A DNA stretch of 64,000 bases from Rotaria sp. Silwood1. Its lineage: Eukaryota; Rotifera; Eurotatoria; Philodinida; Philodinidae. The stretch lies in assembly GCA_905250075.1 (NCBI GenBank), contig CAJNOP010000043.1, positions 244,772 through 308,771 on the forward strand. Reading direction: 5' to 3'. This document shows positions 23,484 through 34,942 of the stretch, piece after piece. The position numbers were made by a program, and so were the translations under genes. The stretch's first letter is position 1. Each line of letters starts with the position of its first letter. Under the pieces are notes generated by a model. That model was not told the DNA's origin and made no database searches. It worked only from the letters and a program-made list of their open reading frames with translations.

Positions 23484-25937
23484 TTAGAGACGAAAATCGA
23501 ATAGTGTTCGAAGAATATGTTCAAAGTAAATATCATCTTTGATTGTAGCACTTAGCATTGAACAGAATCCGAGAAATTCATCTTTATCAATCACACCATC
23601 CTCTTGACCACGTGTATCGAATTTATTTAAAAAATTTTGAAGTGCCTAAAAAAAAAACAAGATTAGACTTTGTAAAAGTACGTGGCACACGAAACTCAAG
23701 TAAGGGATCTTTTTTTCTCTTTTTTCTTATGCATGCTTCGATAGAGCTTGATCTTCTGATCAAGAAAAACGTGATTTTTTTGCAAAAATATCCTGTTCTA
23801 TTTCTTTTTTGATTGAATTGAAACTATATTCAATCGATACGGTCTAGTGAACAAGTAAATATCGTCGAGTGATTCGAGCTACTGGGTCTTTGTCGTTGAG
23901 ATTTTGGATATTTAGTGAATTTTTTTTCTGTAGGGCTCTAGTTTTCCAGCGAAATTATATTGTTCAATTTTGTGCTAAAACTTTGCCTACATAAAAGCAC
24001 TGATTATAATTAGCTTATAGAAAAGAATTAAGAATTTTTTTTGAAGAAATCTCTTTACGATATGAATTTTTAAAAAAATAGGCGCTTAGCCATAATTACT
24101 GTAAAAAAAGATGGATGGTTTGATAAAATTCTAAAATATGTCCTACAAGCTAGCTTAATAGGCGCCTTCATATGGGCAAAATGTTAGGTCAAAATTCAAA
24201 ACTACAATGTCTCTTGAAAACTGGAGTGCTCTAGGAAAAATCTATTAAACATGCGACATCTCAGAAACAAAGACCTGGCAGCTCGAACTATTCTAGAGCA
24301 TTGACGTGCTCACTAGACCTTATCTATTGAATATAGTTCCAACTCGAAAGCAATTTATCACTTAAAGGACTTTTCTTCAGGAGTAAAAACCCGTTATTAA
24401 ATCGAATTCCACCAGAAAGTTTTGTTGAATGTTGCAACTCAAATTGGTTCTATTCACGTCTTTATAGGCCATTTTTTATAAATCTATCTAGTTAATTTTG
24501 TATAAGAGATGAAACCAAACATTTTATCTCATTAATGTTATCTTAATACCAGCCAGAATAATATGCATAGCTTTCTTTTCTTTTCTTTTCTCTATTGAGA
24601 AAAATCATTTTTTCTTGAATTATGGGCAAAAGAGCTAGAACTGTTTCTGTATTTCTCAACTTTCTTCATTAAAATAAAACTTTTACGTAATACAATTATT
24701 ATATTCAGAATCAGTATTAAAAGTTGGATCGACTGATCTATATTGTTATTGTTTCTGTCGACTTCAGTTTTCAACTGAAGTGTTGATTGACATTTTTATC
24801 AAAAAGTGAAGGGTAATGAAAGTTTTGGAAACTTGCATCAATCCATTCAATTTGTTCCGATGATTCCGAATATGATAATCTTATTGCATGAAAACTTTGT
24901 TTTAATGAAGACAATAGAGAAATACGAGCAGAATTCTATCTAATATGTCCCAAACTTTAGCAAAATGATTTTTTTTTTCAACATAGGAAAGGAAAGAAAA
25001 GAGAAAAGATATGTATACTTTTATGACTCATCATATGATAAAAGGAAGATATAAAACATTTGCTTTCATCACTTACGCAAAAAAACTAGATAATTTTATA
25101 AAAAATAGCTTACAAACATGCGAAAAGAAGCGATTTCGGTAGATGTCATCAATAAAGCTCAAGGATCAAATTCGATTAAATAGCGATCTTTTCATACTCA
25201 GTTTTTGACGCTAAATTTGAAAGAATAAATTACAGAAATTTAACAAAAGAAAACAGAACAAAGAATTTCGCAAACATTGAAAACAATGGATTTTTGCAAA
25301 AAACCACTTTTTTTAATTTTAAGATGGAGTTCCATCAAACCATGTATGAATAAAAAGAAAAAAGCTTACTCAGTTAGATTTCACGTTGCGAACACTTTCT
25401 ATATAAGGGTTTACTCACCTGATTGACAGCTTGATCAGATTTTTTCTTATTAGCCTTTATTTGAGTAGCATATTTGGTCTACAAACAAAACATTTTTGAA
25501 ATTTCCATTCTACGTTAGAGCAAAAAAAAGAAATTAAAGTGTACTTTAAGATCGAGCATTGTTAATTTTCCATCATGATTAACATCCATTGTATTAAATA
25601 AATTTAAAGCAGCTTTTTGACGCCGTTCACTCATAGATGGTTTTAATCGTTGAAGAAATTCATTTAGATCAATTTGACCATTATTTGTTGTATCAAATTG
25701 ACGAAAAAGCTGTTTTATTTCTTCGTCATTTTTCATTCCAAGATTAAGAGATTTAACTGCTGCACGAAATTCTTCAAATGTTATACGACCTGAATGATCT
25801 AATATTGAGAAAATAAAAAGAATTAGTATGAATATTCATTAGAAAAACCTACTACCTCGATCAATAGCTGAAAATATTTCAATCAAATCAGATTGTTTTG
25901 TTGTACTTTGTAGTAGACGTTGACGAAAGAGTTCCAT
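23484..25937 (-). CDS. CAPSL: Calcyphosine-family EF-hand protein
   Basis: Four exons in frame: 25937-25856, 25798-25545, 25478-25419 and 23645-23484, giving 185 residues (human CAPS 189). EF-hand loops are visible at DRDHSGRITFEE, DTTNNGQIDLNE and DVNHDGKLTMLD, and a degenerate fourth at DTRGQEDGVIDKDEF. The GQIDLNEFLQRLKPSMSERR block and the C-terminal FLGFCSMLSATIKDDIYFE block are typical of calcyphosine. Family members are cytosolic calcium sensors often found in ciliated cells. The last intron is about 1.77 kb and contains a MITE-like element. The gene is convergent with IFRD, with about 460 bases between stops. Which vertebrate paralogue (CAPS or CAPSL) is closest cannot be decided by eye. 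Confidence 0.92.
23812..24380. mobile_element. MITE-like fold-back element, copy B, in the calcyphosine last intron
   Basis: About 570 bases. The left arm (AACTATATTCAATCGATACG, GGTCTAGTGA, TCGAGCTACTGGGTCTTTG) pairs with the right arm, whose reverse complement reads AACTATATTCAATAGATAAG, GGTCTAGTGAGCACG, TCGAGCTGCCAGGTCTTTG. It is longer than copy A because of extra internal sequence. No coding capacity. Confidence 0.75.
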
Positions 25938-26421
25938 AATTTTCCCACTTAACAAAAAAAAACTAATATCTTACTGACTGAGATGAAGTAATTGACGAAC
26001 CGGATTTTTCTTTCTATTTTCAAGCGATAGTGTTTGTTGCTTTCCGTAAGTAACAAGAAAAAATATCGATTAATGCAAATATTGGTTTTTTTTTCTTGTT
26101 CTTATTCTTTTCTAAGTTTGGAAACAAATACTAAACAAGATTTTCTCGTCTGCTGTTGTTTTTTGTTATCTTTCTGATATCTAATGATGGTAGATATCAT
26201 TATGACAGATAGATAGTATACTTACTCTTAGTTAAGTAAAATAGAATTGAAGATAATCAAATCTAATTTATTAATTTTATTATCTTGTCAACAAACACAA
26301 GTTTATTTAAGAAGAATATCAAATCTTTTTATAATAACAAGTATGAATAAAACGTATCCCTTATACACTTATTTGAATAAAAAATAGTTTAGTTTTATAA
26401 TTTTTCTTTTTTGGATTATTC

Positions 26422-27619
26422 TTATGCATCAATTATTGTTAATGATTCATCAATATTTGTTCGACCATGTCGTGCAACATGTTGTCGAAGACGTGCACGA
26501 AATAGTTTAGCACGTAAAAGATTTTGTCGACGAATTTCATCCATTTGATGTTGACGTCGACGATCACTTACTTCAGGTAATTGATCATATTTTTTCTTTG
26601 TTGCTTTTTTCATTTGATGATATGTCGAAGGTATTCGTGAATAATCTGATTGCTCAAATGGAACAATATATGAAATATTACGACGTGATGATGGTGCTGA
26701 TACAGAACGTTTTGCTGGATTTGAACAACAAGTTGTACATGAAAATAGAAGCATTTGTCGACGTTCACGATCAATTTCAGCATTACGTTCACGTTCTTCA
26801 CGTAAAAGACGTACACGTCTAACACGTTGACGTGAACGTGATATAAATTCTGGACGAAGAAGTTCAAGAGCTTGTTGAAGAGATATTGGTGATGGTGCTA
26901 CTGGAGGTGGTGTCGATGATATGGATTGATGATGATGATAATTTTGTTTGGATTCATAGGTTGATGAATGAGGTGATGTTTGTTGTTGATGATAATCGTA
27001 ATGATGAGTAGAATTTTCAAGCATTGCAGCACGATTTCGTTGTGAATGTAAACGTGCAAGAAGATCTTCACATCGACGTGCTAAATCAGCTAATTCTTCA
27101 TCTTTATTATTTATTCTTGACATTGGGCGGGATTCATATTGATATGTTTCATCATCTGTTGTTGTTGGTTGTTTTTCTATTCTAGAAGAAACAGAACGAT
27201 CTGTTTCAATGTAATTATTATAACGCTCATAAAATTGTTGATCGTGTTTATCTGGTAAAATCTTTTTTTCGTTATTATAATCACTAATTTTTTTGCTTTG
27301 ATCTTCTTCATTGAATTGAACATTAGATTTTATTCGATGATTATTAATTGGTGTTCGTTCCGATAATAAATGATCCACAGTCGAAAGATCATATTCAATT
27401 GAACATGCTGATTGAAGTGGACGAGATTCAGAAAAGTTTTTATGATCAATAATATTTAATGATTTTTCATCAAGATCATCTTCAATAGGTGATGTTGGTT
27501 TTTCTGTAATATTTTTTTGTCGTTCTTGTGATGACATAATATCACTAGATGTTGTTGTACCGTCACCAGCAAGTAATTTTTCGACTCTTTCAAGTAAATG
27601 TTTATTTTGTTTTACAATT

Positions 27620-27653
<34 letters not shown>

Positions 27654-28002
27654 TTTGTTGACGATAATGATTTTCATTTTCTTCATTTTCATCATCGAGT
27701 GAAACATAAAATTGTTTTGATGATCTTGATTTCGATTTTTGATTATCTCTGTAACTATGATCATTGTTTGTTGAATTCTCTAGAATATTACTAGTATTTT
27801 GACTATCACCATTTTGCATTGCTCGATATGTTTCATGTAAAAGACGTTCAGCTTTTTTTCGTTCATGACGTGTGTGACGCTCAAGTTCATGTAAACGTTC
27901 TTCATTACGTTGGCAATTACGAACTATTTCTTCAAGTGCATTAATGGAAAAAGATATAGGTGATTGACCAATATTTCGTGCTGGTTGAGCATATTTACTC
28001 AT
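26422..28002 (-). CDS. ALMS-motif centrosomal/ciliary protein
   Basis: Single exon, 526 residues, with no introns although most neighbours have several. The last ~150 residues form an ALMS motif, the domain shared by ALMS1, CEP295 and C10orf90: LQQALELLRPEFISRSRQRV, then RLLREERERNAEIDRERR, then a block with KKATKKKYDQLPEV and a basic helix ending in RLRQHVARHG. In the known family this motif directs proteins to centrosomes and basal bodies. The N-terminus has a coiled-coil-like charged stretch (LEEIVRNCQRNEERLHELER). The middle is low-complexity, including a ten-Asn run from an (ATT)n microsatellite near 27625. It lies downstream of the LIM gene and upstream of calcyphosine on the same strand. 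A function at the ciliary base is inferred from the motif. Confidence 0.85.
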
Positions 28003-28390
28003 ATCTTTTCAAACACAATTTCAATGCGCAGTTAAAATTTTACTACGATAAAGTATAAATGAGAGTAGAGCGTAATGTTAGTATATGTGAAGAGTATGAG
28101 AAAAAAAAACGAGGGAGAACAAGAGAAAAGAAACAGAACAAACAGAGGCACCCTTGTGTGACATGGCAACGAGCAGTACTGTGGTTATATTTTCAGTGTG
28201 CTGAAGAATTTTTTTTTTTTCTTTTTCTTTTCTTTATTCAAAACTTGTTTTGTTCTAGTTTAATATGTTCTTTATAAAATAGAAGAGAAAAAAAGAAAGA
28301 AATCACACGCAAAAAAGAAAAAAAATATCGATTGAGTTCGTTGTCTTAAATCATTACAGAAAATGATAGAAGTTAATCTGGTTTTTAAAT
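28003..28390. other. Gap between LIM and ALMS-motif genes
   Basis: 388 bases, A/T-rich on both strands with long A and T runs. Nothing specific is seen beyond likely 3' UTR of the LIM gene and 5' flank of the ALMS-motif gene. Confidence 0.4.
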
Positions 28391-28936
28391 TTAACTGCAC
28401 ATATCACAAAGACGTTGTTGGTCGTTATTGATTGTATAACTTTTTGATAATATAATTTTTCCACATTTAAAACACCGAAAACATTCTATATGAAAGTATT
28501 GGTCTTCATATTTTCGTGTGGATATACCTGGTGGAAATGGACGTTTACAAACAGCACATGTTTGAGCAAATTGATCCATATGACATGATACACAATATGG
28601 TTGATTATTATGTTCAACATAAACCATATTATCAAATGGTTGTGAACATGAATAACATACAAAACAATCAGCATGAGCTGGTTGACCTTTATATTCAATA
28701 TAAGAACTATCATTAATTGGTTGTGAACATTGAATACAGTTAACAGTAACTTGGGATTTCTTTTGACACTCAGAACAACGATATTTATTATTACCTAAAT
28801 TATAAAATGATTGTTTGATTGGTTGATGACATGTTGAACATTGAAAACAATCTTGATGATATTCAAGATTATTATATTTCGATTTTCTATCACCAGTAAT
28901 AAATCGTTTTTCACAATGGGCACATCGACTAGACAT
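28391..28936 (-). CDS. Three-LIM-domain protein
   Basis: Single exon, 181 residues, made almost entirely of three LIM zinc-finger domains at about residues 5-58, 67-118 and 127-180. Each shows the two-finger pattern, for example CAHC...HQDCFQCSTC then CSEC; CIQC...HADCFVCYSC then CVSC; and CAVC...HIECFRCFKC then CDMC. All zinc ligands seem present. LIM domains bind proteins, typically at actin structures or in transcription complexes. There is no kinase, homeodomain or LIM-extra region. The architecture resembles FHL or paxillin-type fragments, but with three domains it cannot be assigned to an orthologue by eye. The start is 171 bases from the divergent ABHD14 gene. Confidence 0.92.
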   Translation of the reverse strand: MSSRCAHCEKRFITGDRKSKYNNLEYHQDCFQCSTCHQPIKQSFYNLGNNKYRCSECQKKSQVTVNCIQCSQPINDSSYIEYKGQPAHADCFVCYSCSQPFDNMVYVEHNNQPYCVSCHMDQFAQTCAVCKRPFPPGISTRKYEDQYFHIECFRCFKCGKIILSKSYTINNDQQRLCDMCS

Positions 28937-29107
28937 TATTTTTTTGTTTTGTTTTTGTTTTTAAAATAAAAACGTCTTCACCTTCATCATTTTCATTGTC
29001 TCTTATATTAAGTCAATAATAAAAAAGAAAGATGAAATGAAAAAGAAAGATAAGACTTTCTCCTATTATCATCCGCTATTTTCTTTTTCAGAGAAACTTT
29101 AAAAAAA
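28937..29107. promoter_or_regulatory. Short divergent intergenic region (LIM / ABHD14)
   Basis: Only 171 bases separate two start codons in opposite directions, so promoters and 5' UTRs of both genes must lie here. A pyrimidine stretch ending CTTTTTCAG (near 29091) precedes the ABHD14 ATG and could accept a spliced leader. No TATA box is evident. Confidence 0.45.
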
Positions 29108-31440
29108 ATGATAGTACGATCAACATTTTTTAAATTAATCACTTGTGGTATTCTGATTTTTGGTGTTGCTGTTCTAATACTAAATTATATTTCATATCAT
29201 CAAAACCGAGATAATTTTGAATTTGTTGATGATAGTAATGCATATGTTATATCAAATCATGATGGTGATGCATTAATTCGTATTAAAGCTGATGTCAAAT
29301 CAAATAGTAAACCAGCAATATTATACGCTAATGATGGAAAAATAGATATACCAAAAGTACCCATTCGAACTTATATGATTACAATGAATCATGAACAGGT
29401 AAAAAAGATGATTGTATCTGTTAGAATTAAATATTTTCAAATGTTAAAATACATTTGTTTTTCTTTCTTGTGAAATTAATCAATAAAATATATCGATTTT
29501 TATTTACTCACAGTCAAAACAAACCTTGTTTTTGGCATAAGTGTTTCCGTGATTCATTTGGATCTATTCGATTTTTCTTGAAAAGAAAACAGTAGAGACT
29601 TCTACCTTGAAGTCTATCGAAATCTGTTGAAGTCTGATGTTTTCCTATCTCTCTCTGATAACCAAAGACCCGATCATTCAGATTGACCATAGCAAGGCCG
29701 AAAGGAAAAATATAATCTCTCTACAGTGGGTGTGATAGTATAGGCGAAGAGAAGACTAGAATCTACGCTCAGTCTTTCACACTTCTACTATACGTGTCTT
29801 CGTCGAGTGATGTTTTGTGTACAATGAAACGAATTGTTTTTGTTTATACATTGAACAAAGTTTCTCTACAGGATACAAAGATGTATTTTTCATATTGGGA
29901 CAAATATTGAGTAGCTTCAACCGACTCCATTGATTGTTGAAAAAGCAAACCGAAATACATATAGAAAAATTTGATCTCGAAGAGAGCTTCCGATGAGATA
30001 CTTAAAAAAATTGAAGAGATTAATAGGCTATACAACAATAATTGAAAAAGCTGCTAGTTGACTTTTCTCTGTCCCTTATTATGATATAGAAGAGGTGTTA
30101 CTATTTCAGAATTTTGCTGAAGTTATCTAGCAAATAGTTCTTCCTATTTCTTCATTCAAGGTTTTATGTTAACCGTATTATTTGTTCGAATGTTTCTTTT
30201 TTTGTAATTACATGTTTGTTCTTCATTTCTATATACTTTTTGTTATTTTTCTTTCTCTTATTCAGTATGATCCTTGTTTGAACACTTGCACTGACAAGAT
30301 CTATGAGATTAAAGTGATGACAAAATGAAATCAAAACAAAAATGTATTGTTTTTGAAATATACGAATATTATTAAGAGTTAGAAAATATAGATTTAATCA
30401 TTGATCATATTGTACGAGTTATACTCATAAATACTTACGAATCTTGATCATTTTCTATATAATAAAATCTTAATCTATTGATTTCTGATCATGTTCAAAT
30501 AATTAGAAAAGAAAAAAAAAACATCTGTCGAAAAACTTTTGTGTATATTTAGGATCAACATGTTCTTGTTCGTGAAGCTGGTGAAAGCAATTTTAAAATA
30601 CTTCTACTTCATGGTCAAGCATTTTCTTCTAAAACATGGGAGAAAATTGGTATTATTTTATCATCGATTTATTTATATATTCTAAAATTCAATAATTTTA
30701 GGTACTTTGCAATATTTAGCAAGTTGGGGCTATCAAGCATTTGCAATTGATTTACCCGGTAAATTAAGATCTTCATTAATAGTTATTATTTAGTTTTATT
30801 TTATATTAGGCTATGGAAATAGTTCATTACCGGTTATTCAAGAAACAGCAGCTGCACAATGGTTGACAAAACTTATACGCTTACTTCGTCTTTCAAATTT
30901 TGTTATTATTAGTCCATCTATGAGTGGTCGTTTTTCTTTACCTTATGTTGTAAAATCTTATGCTAAACAACAATCTATACGTGGTTTTATACCAATTGCT
31001 CCAGTTGGAACAAAAAAATTTGATACACATGATTATAAACAAGTTCAAGTAAGTTAATTTTTATTTGCAATAATCTTACAATAAAACTTTTATTTCTAAA
31101 GATTTCAACATTAATTGTTTATGGTGAAAATGATACAGATTTTCAATCTGCAATAAATGTTCTTAAACAAATTCCATCTAATGAAGTACTAATGATTAAA
31201 AATGCTTCTCATGCTTGTTATGTACAACAGCCACTTGAATTTCATAATGGTCTTCGACAATTTCTTTATAGTGTTTATCATCCAATTTATATTGAACAAT
31301 ATAAAAAACGTTCAGAATCAATATCGACTTCTATTTCTCCATTATCATTATCTGTAAAATTCGACGATAGCGAAGGAAAGAAACAAAAAAAAATAACCGA
31401 TAACTCAACATCAAATGAAAAACAACAACATACTCATTAA
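29108..31440 (+). CDS. ABHD14A: ABHD14-type alpha/beta hydrolase, membrane-anchored
   Basis: Five exons in frame: 29108-29398, 30553-30649, 30702-30758, 30810-31048 and 31102-31440, giving 340 residues. Residues ~9-28 are a single N-terminal hydrophobic anchor, like ABHD14A. The hydrolase domain shows LLLHGQAFSSKTW (oxyanion loop), AIDLPGYGNS, the nucleophile Ser near 185 in ISPSMSGRFSLP, an acid in VYGENDTD and the catalytic His in NASHACYVQQP. These match ABHD14A/B closely; ABHD14B is reported to act as a lysine deacetylase, while ABHD14A is poorly characterised. The C-terminal ~50 residues are a Ser/Lys/Asn-rich extension not found in vertebrates. Intron 1 is 1154 bases; the others are about 50. 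It is divergent from the LIM gene. Confidence 0.92.
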
Positions 31441-31744
31441 TGTATAAATCTCCTCTCCGCAATAGAAGACTTCGTAGAAGGCTCGTGTTTCCTTAATTAA
31501 TTAGTTCTTCAAAAAAGTTGAAACCTTACTTATTATGTTTATATTCAAATATGCGTAGTTTTCAGAGTTTTTGAGTTGAAAAATTGTAAAAAAAACTGTT
31601 GTCACTATCATTTCTGAACTTTTAAAGTCATAACAATATCTTTCCTAATCCTGAAAATCATTTCCATTTTCTGAAAACTAGTATAGAAATAAATGGGACA
31701 GACTAGTAGACGCGAATTCTTCTATTGTGGAGAGAGGTTTACAA
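31441..31744. mobile_element. MITE-like element directly after ABHD14
   Basis: About 300 bases bounded by inverted repeats of roughly 34 bases: left AATCTCCTCTCCGCAATAGA, then AGACTTCG; right, reverse complemented, AAACCTCTCTCCACAATAGA, then AGAATTCG. There is no coding capacity. It starts right at the ABHD14 stop codon, so it may supply the 3' end of that transcript. Confidence 0.6.
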
Positions 31745-33700
31745 ACATTGTTGAAAATTTAGATCTGTATTTTTTTTAATCATTTTGGTCTAGATAGTAT
31801 TTTTAACATTATGCATCATATGGTTGCTAGAAATTTTTTTTTTTTGTTAGTTTCGAACGAAAATATAATAACGATCGGTTGTATTTATATCAGATCAAGT
31901 TTATGAATTTTTCATTCAACAACGATTGCTAAATTTTGTTTCTTAAGATAATAGATAAATGATCTTTCATGAATTTTGTTGAACAATGAAAAACAAAGAA
32001 AAACGAAAATAATTATTTTGTTTTTTTTGTAATGGGTAGATGGTACATATGAATTTATATATTTTTTTTATAATATTATGATCAATTAGTTTAAATTCAG
32101 TCATAAGCATGATGACAAAATATGAAATGAAAATCGAATTTCCATGTGATAATTATTGTAGATATACTGATTGGTATAATGTATACTATACCGGCAGTTT
32201 TTTTTGAGCATGTTTTATGCTAGCGTATTCATCAAAACGGTTGCATAGTTTTCAAATCTCTTAACACCTACAGCATTGAGTCATTGTTGATGTACTCTCA
32301 TGTAGTTGATGTGCCTAAAAAACCTGCACTACACATTTTTTACTATAGATGACGCTACAAGCTCTCTCTTTTATTTCGTAAAATAAATACTGAAAATTGT
32401 TTTCTTTTGCGTTCAATTTGGATTCTTTCTAATAAATAATTCGAATTTGAGAAGCAAACATTCTACTATTGTTTATAACTGAAATCGAAAGTCGTAAACT
32501 TTATCGCTGGTATTTATGAGTGCCGCGATGTACCAGCAAAAGTGCGAACACAAGTGCGATGTAAATAATCAACTCGTCTGATCAATCTGTTCTCTCGCAA
32601 CGTCAAAACAATATTGAATAATGTAAACAACAAAGTGAGAGTAGAGCTGTACAGTTTCAATTTATTGACTACCGACGATGAGTGTTGTTTATAAAACACT
32701 GGTGACATCGATGTTCGTGACCACTGGAACTCCGATAACCCCTGCATCAGCATTGATTAAAGCACTAACATATCGATGCTAATTCGCATCGACTACAATT
32801 CATATGAGAATACTATGACATCTTCTGGATTGAATATATCGATTTGTATGATATTCCCATTGGATGAAGGCGCATTAGTTTCATGCTTTATCATATGTTG
32901 TTTTTTCTTAGAGATAGTTTTGTTTAATGTTACAGTCTGTTAGTGCATAAGTGTATTCATCATTGGCTACTGCCACATAATACAAGTCATGTTTTACCTA
33001 GATATTTTCCATCCGTAGTTTTTTATCTTTTCCTTTCATTCTTTCTCTTCATTTCCAATCATTTTTTCTGATTTATTTTTCCATTTTTCTTTTATCTTTG
33101 CATACAAAGTTAGACAGTATAATTGATTACTCCTGACAACGTCTTTTCCATTGTCTCATTCGATACATGATGTTACACAGTTGAAAACAAGAGAATAAAG
33201 AGTGTCAGATGAAATAAGAGATAAGCCACAAGTACTTATGTATAAAGACTAGATGTACAAGTGATACATTTCTGTGAAGTTTACCTTGTTATTCAAAATA
33301 ATAGATAAACCAAATTTACGATAATTTTGCGAAGGGGATACATGTACTTTTTCACTATTTTTCTTTGGAAATTAGAAATCAGAACAAAAAAAAAGCGTAT
33401 AATGCTTTTGTAAACTATAATGTTAGTACTTCAGTAAATACTGATGAGAGGGATAATCAAGGATTTAGTAAACGTCAATTCAAGTATTTCACTGTTTTCA
33501 CCAACAATGTATATTTCTATTTGAATGTTGGTAAAAAAAGAAGTAAATATACTATTTTACGATTTGCATGACCTGCATATTTACTATTCGTTGCACATGG
33601 TAGAAATATACAGGAAGAAAAATACGAAGGTTACACTTATTTTTTTCTATAGAGAAGCAAAAAAACACGCTTCGTTATTACTGCATTTTCAAAACATAAA
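31745..33700. other. Intergenic, no gene seen
   Basis: About 2 kb. Open frames of 64-79 codons exist, but they lack splice context and recognisable domains. The last 300 bases are AT-rich and precede the OYE start. Confidence 0.4.
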
Positions 33701-34942
33701 ATGCCGTCGTATGCAACACCATTGAAACTGGGTCCTTTACTCTTAAAAAATCGTGTTATTATGGCATCAATAACACGTGATCGAAATCTTATTCCTGGTC
33801 GACTTCAAATAGAATATTATACACAACGTGCTGGTGCTGGTCTTATTCTTAGTGAAGGTACATTGATCGAAGAACTTGGTTCTGAATGGAGTAATGCACG
33901 TAAGTAGCTCATGTTTATTGTTTTTTAATATTATCAATAATGTATATTAAAAGTATAGCTGGTATTTATACAAATGAACAAAAAGCTGGTTGGAAGAAAG
34001 TTGTTGATAGTGTTCATGCTCGTCAAGGTTTAATGTATCTTCAGTTATGGCATATTGGACGAGTAGCTCATCCACTTCTTCAAAATGGTCGACCAAATGT
34101 CGGACCATCAGCAATAGCAGCACAAGGTGGTAAATTTCCACAAATACCAGGTGAATCTGGATATGTTGTACCAGAAGAAATTAAAGACCCTGCACATTAT
34201 ATCTCGTTGTATAAAAAAGCTGCTGAAAGAGCTAAAGAAGCTGGATTCGATGGAGTCGAATTACATAGGTAACATAGCTTATTTATGTTTTCGTTCGTTC
34301 AGACAGAAAAATATTTTTTCAATTAGTGCACATGGTTATTTGCCTCATCAATTTATTGATAATACATCAAATCATCGAACAGATCAATGGGGAGGATCAG
34401 TAGAAAATCGTTGTCGATTTTCATTACGTATTATTGATGAAATATCTCGTGTTTATGGCAATGATCGTGTTGGTATTAAACTATCGCCTGGTGGTGGTTA
34501 TAATGATATGGGTATGACTGACAATGATACAGCTGAAACCTATGGATATCTTATCAAAGAATTAAATGCTCGACGTCTTGCATATATACAATTAGCACGT
34601 CGTTGGGCTCTTGCAGATCCAGTAAATCGTGGAAAAAATGTTGATATATTTCAATGGCGAGATTTAATCAATTCCAAACATACAGCATTTTTTATTAATA
34701 CAGATTTTAATAGTGAAGAAGGTGCAAACGCATTAAAATCTGGTATGGCTGATGCAATTGTATTTGGCCGATTGTATGTTTCAAATCCAGATCTAGCTGA
34801 ACGTTTGATTAAAAATCAAGAATTAAATACGAACTTAAATTGGAAAGCTTTGTGTGGTGGTGGAGCAGAGGGTTATACAGATTATCCAACATATGAACAG
34901 CAAAAACTACAACAATTTTTATTTAATAAAGAATATTTTTAG
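33701..34942 (+). CDS. Old yellow enzyme family FMN ene-reductase
   Basis: Three exons in frame: 33701-33899, 33959-34268 and 34327-34942, giving 374 residues, the usual length of the family. These are FMN-dependent TIM-barrel enzymes that reduce alpha,beta-unsaturated carbonyls with NAD(P)H. Seen: LKNRVIMASITRDRN, QLWHIGRVAHP, the catalytic pair His169/His172 and Tyr174 in ELHSAHGYLPHQF, then NHRTDQWGGSVENR and the phosphate-binding ADAIVFGRLYVSNPDLAERL. The HxxH pair is the type in bacterial PETN reductase and plant OPR rather than the HxxN of yeast OYE. The FMN-site segment after GADAL is shortened to FINTDFNSEEGANALKSG. OYEs are rare in animals, so acquisition from bacteria, fungi or plants is likely. 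The cellular substrate is unknown; detoxification of electrophiles is inferred. Confidence 0.9.

Noticed and set aside
32514-32753. 79-codon minus-strand frame
   Set aside because: No domain, no splice signals and no homologue recognised; probably chance.
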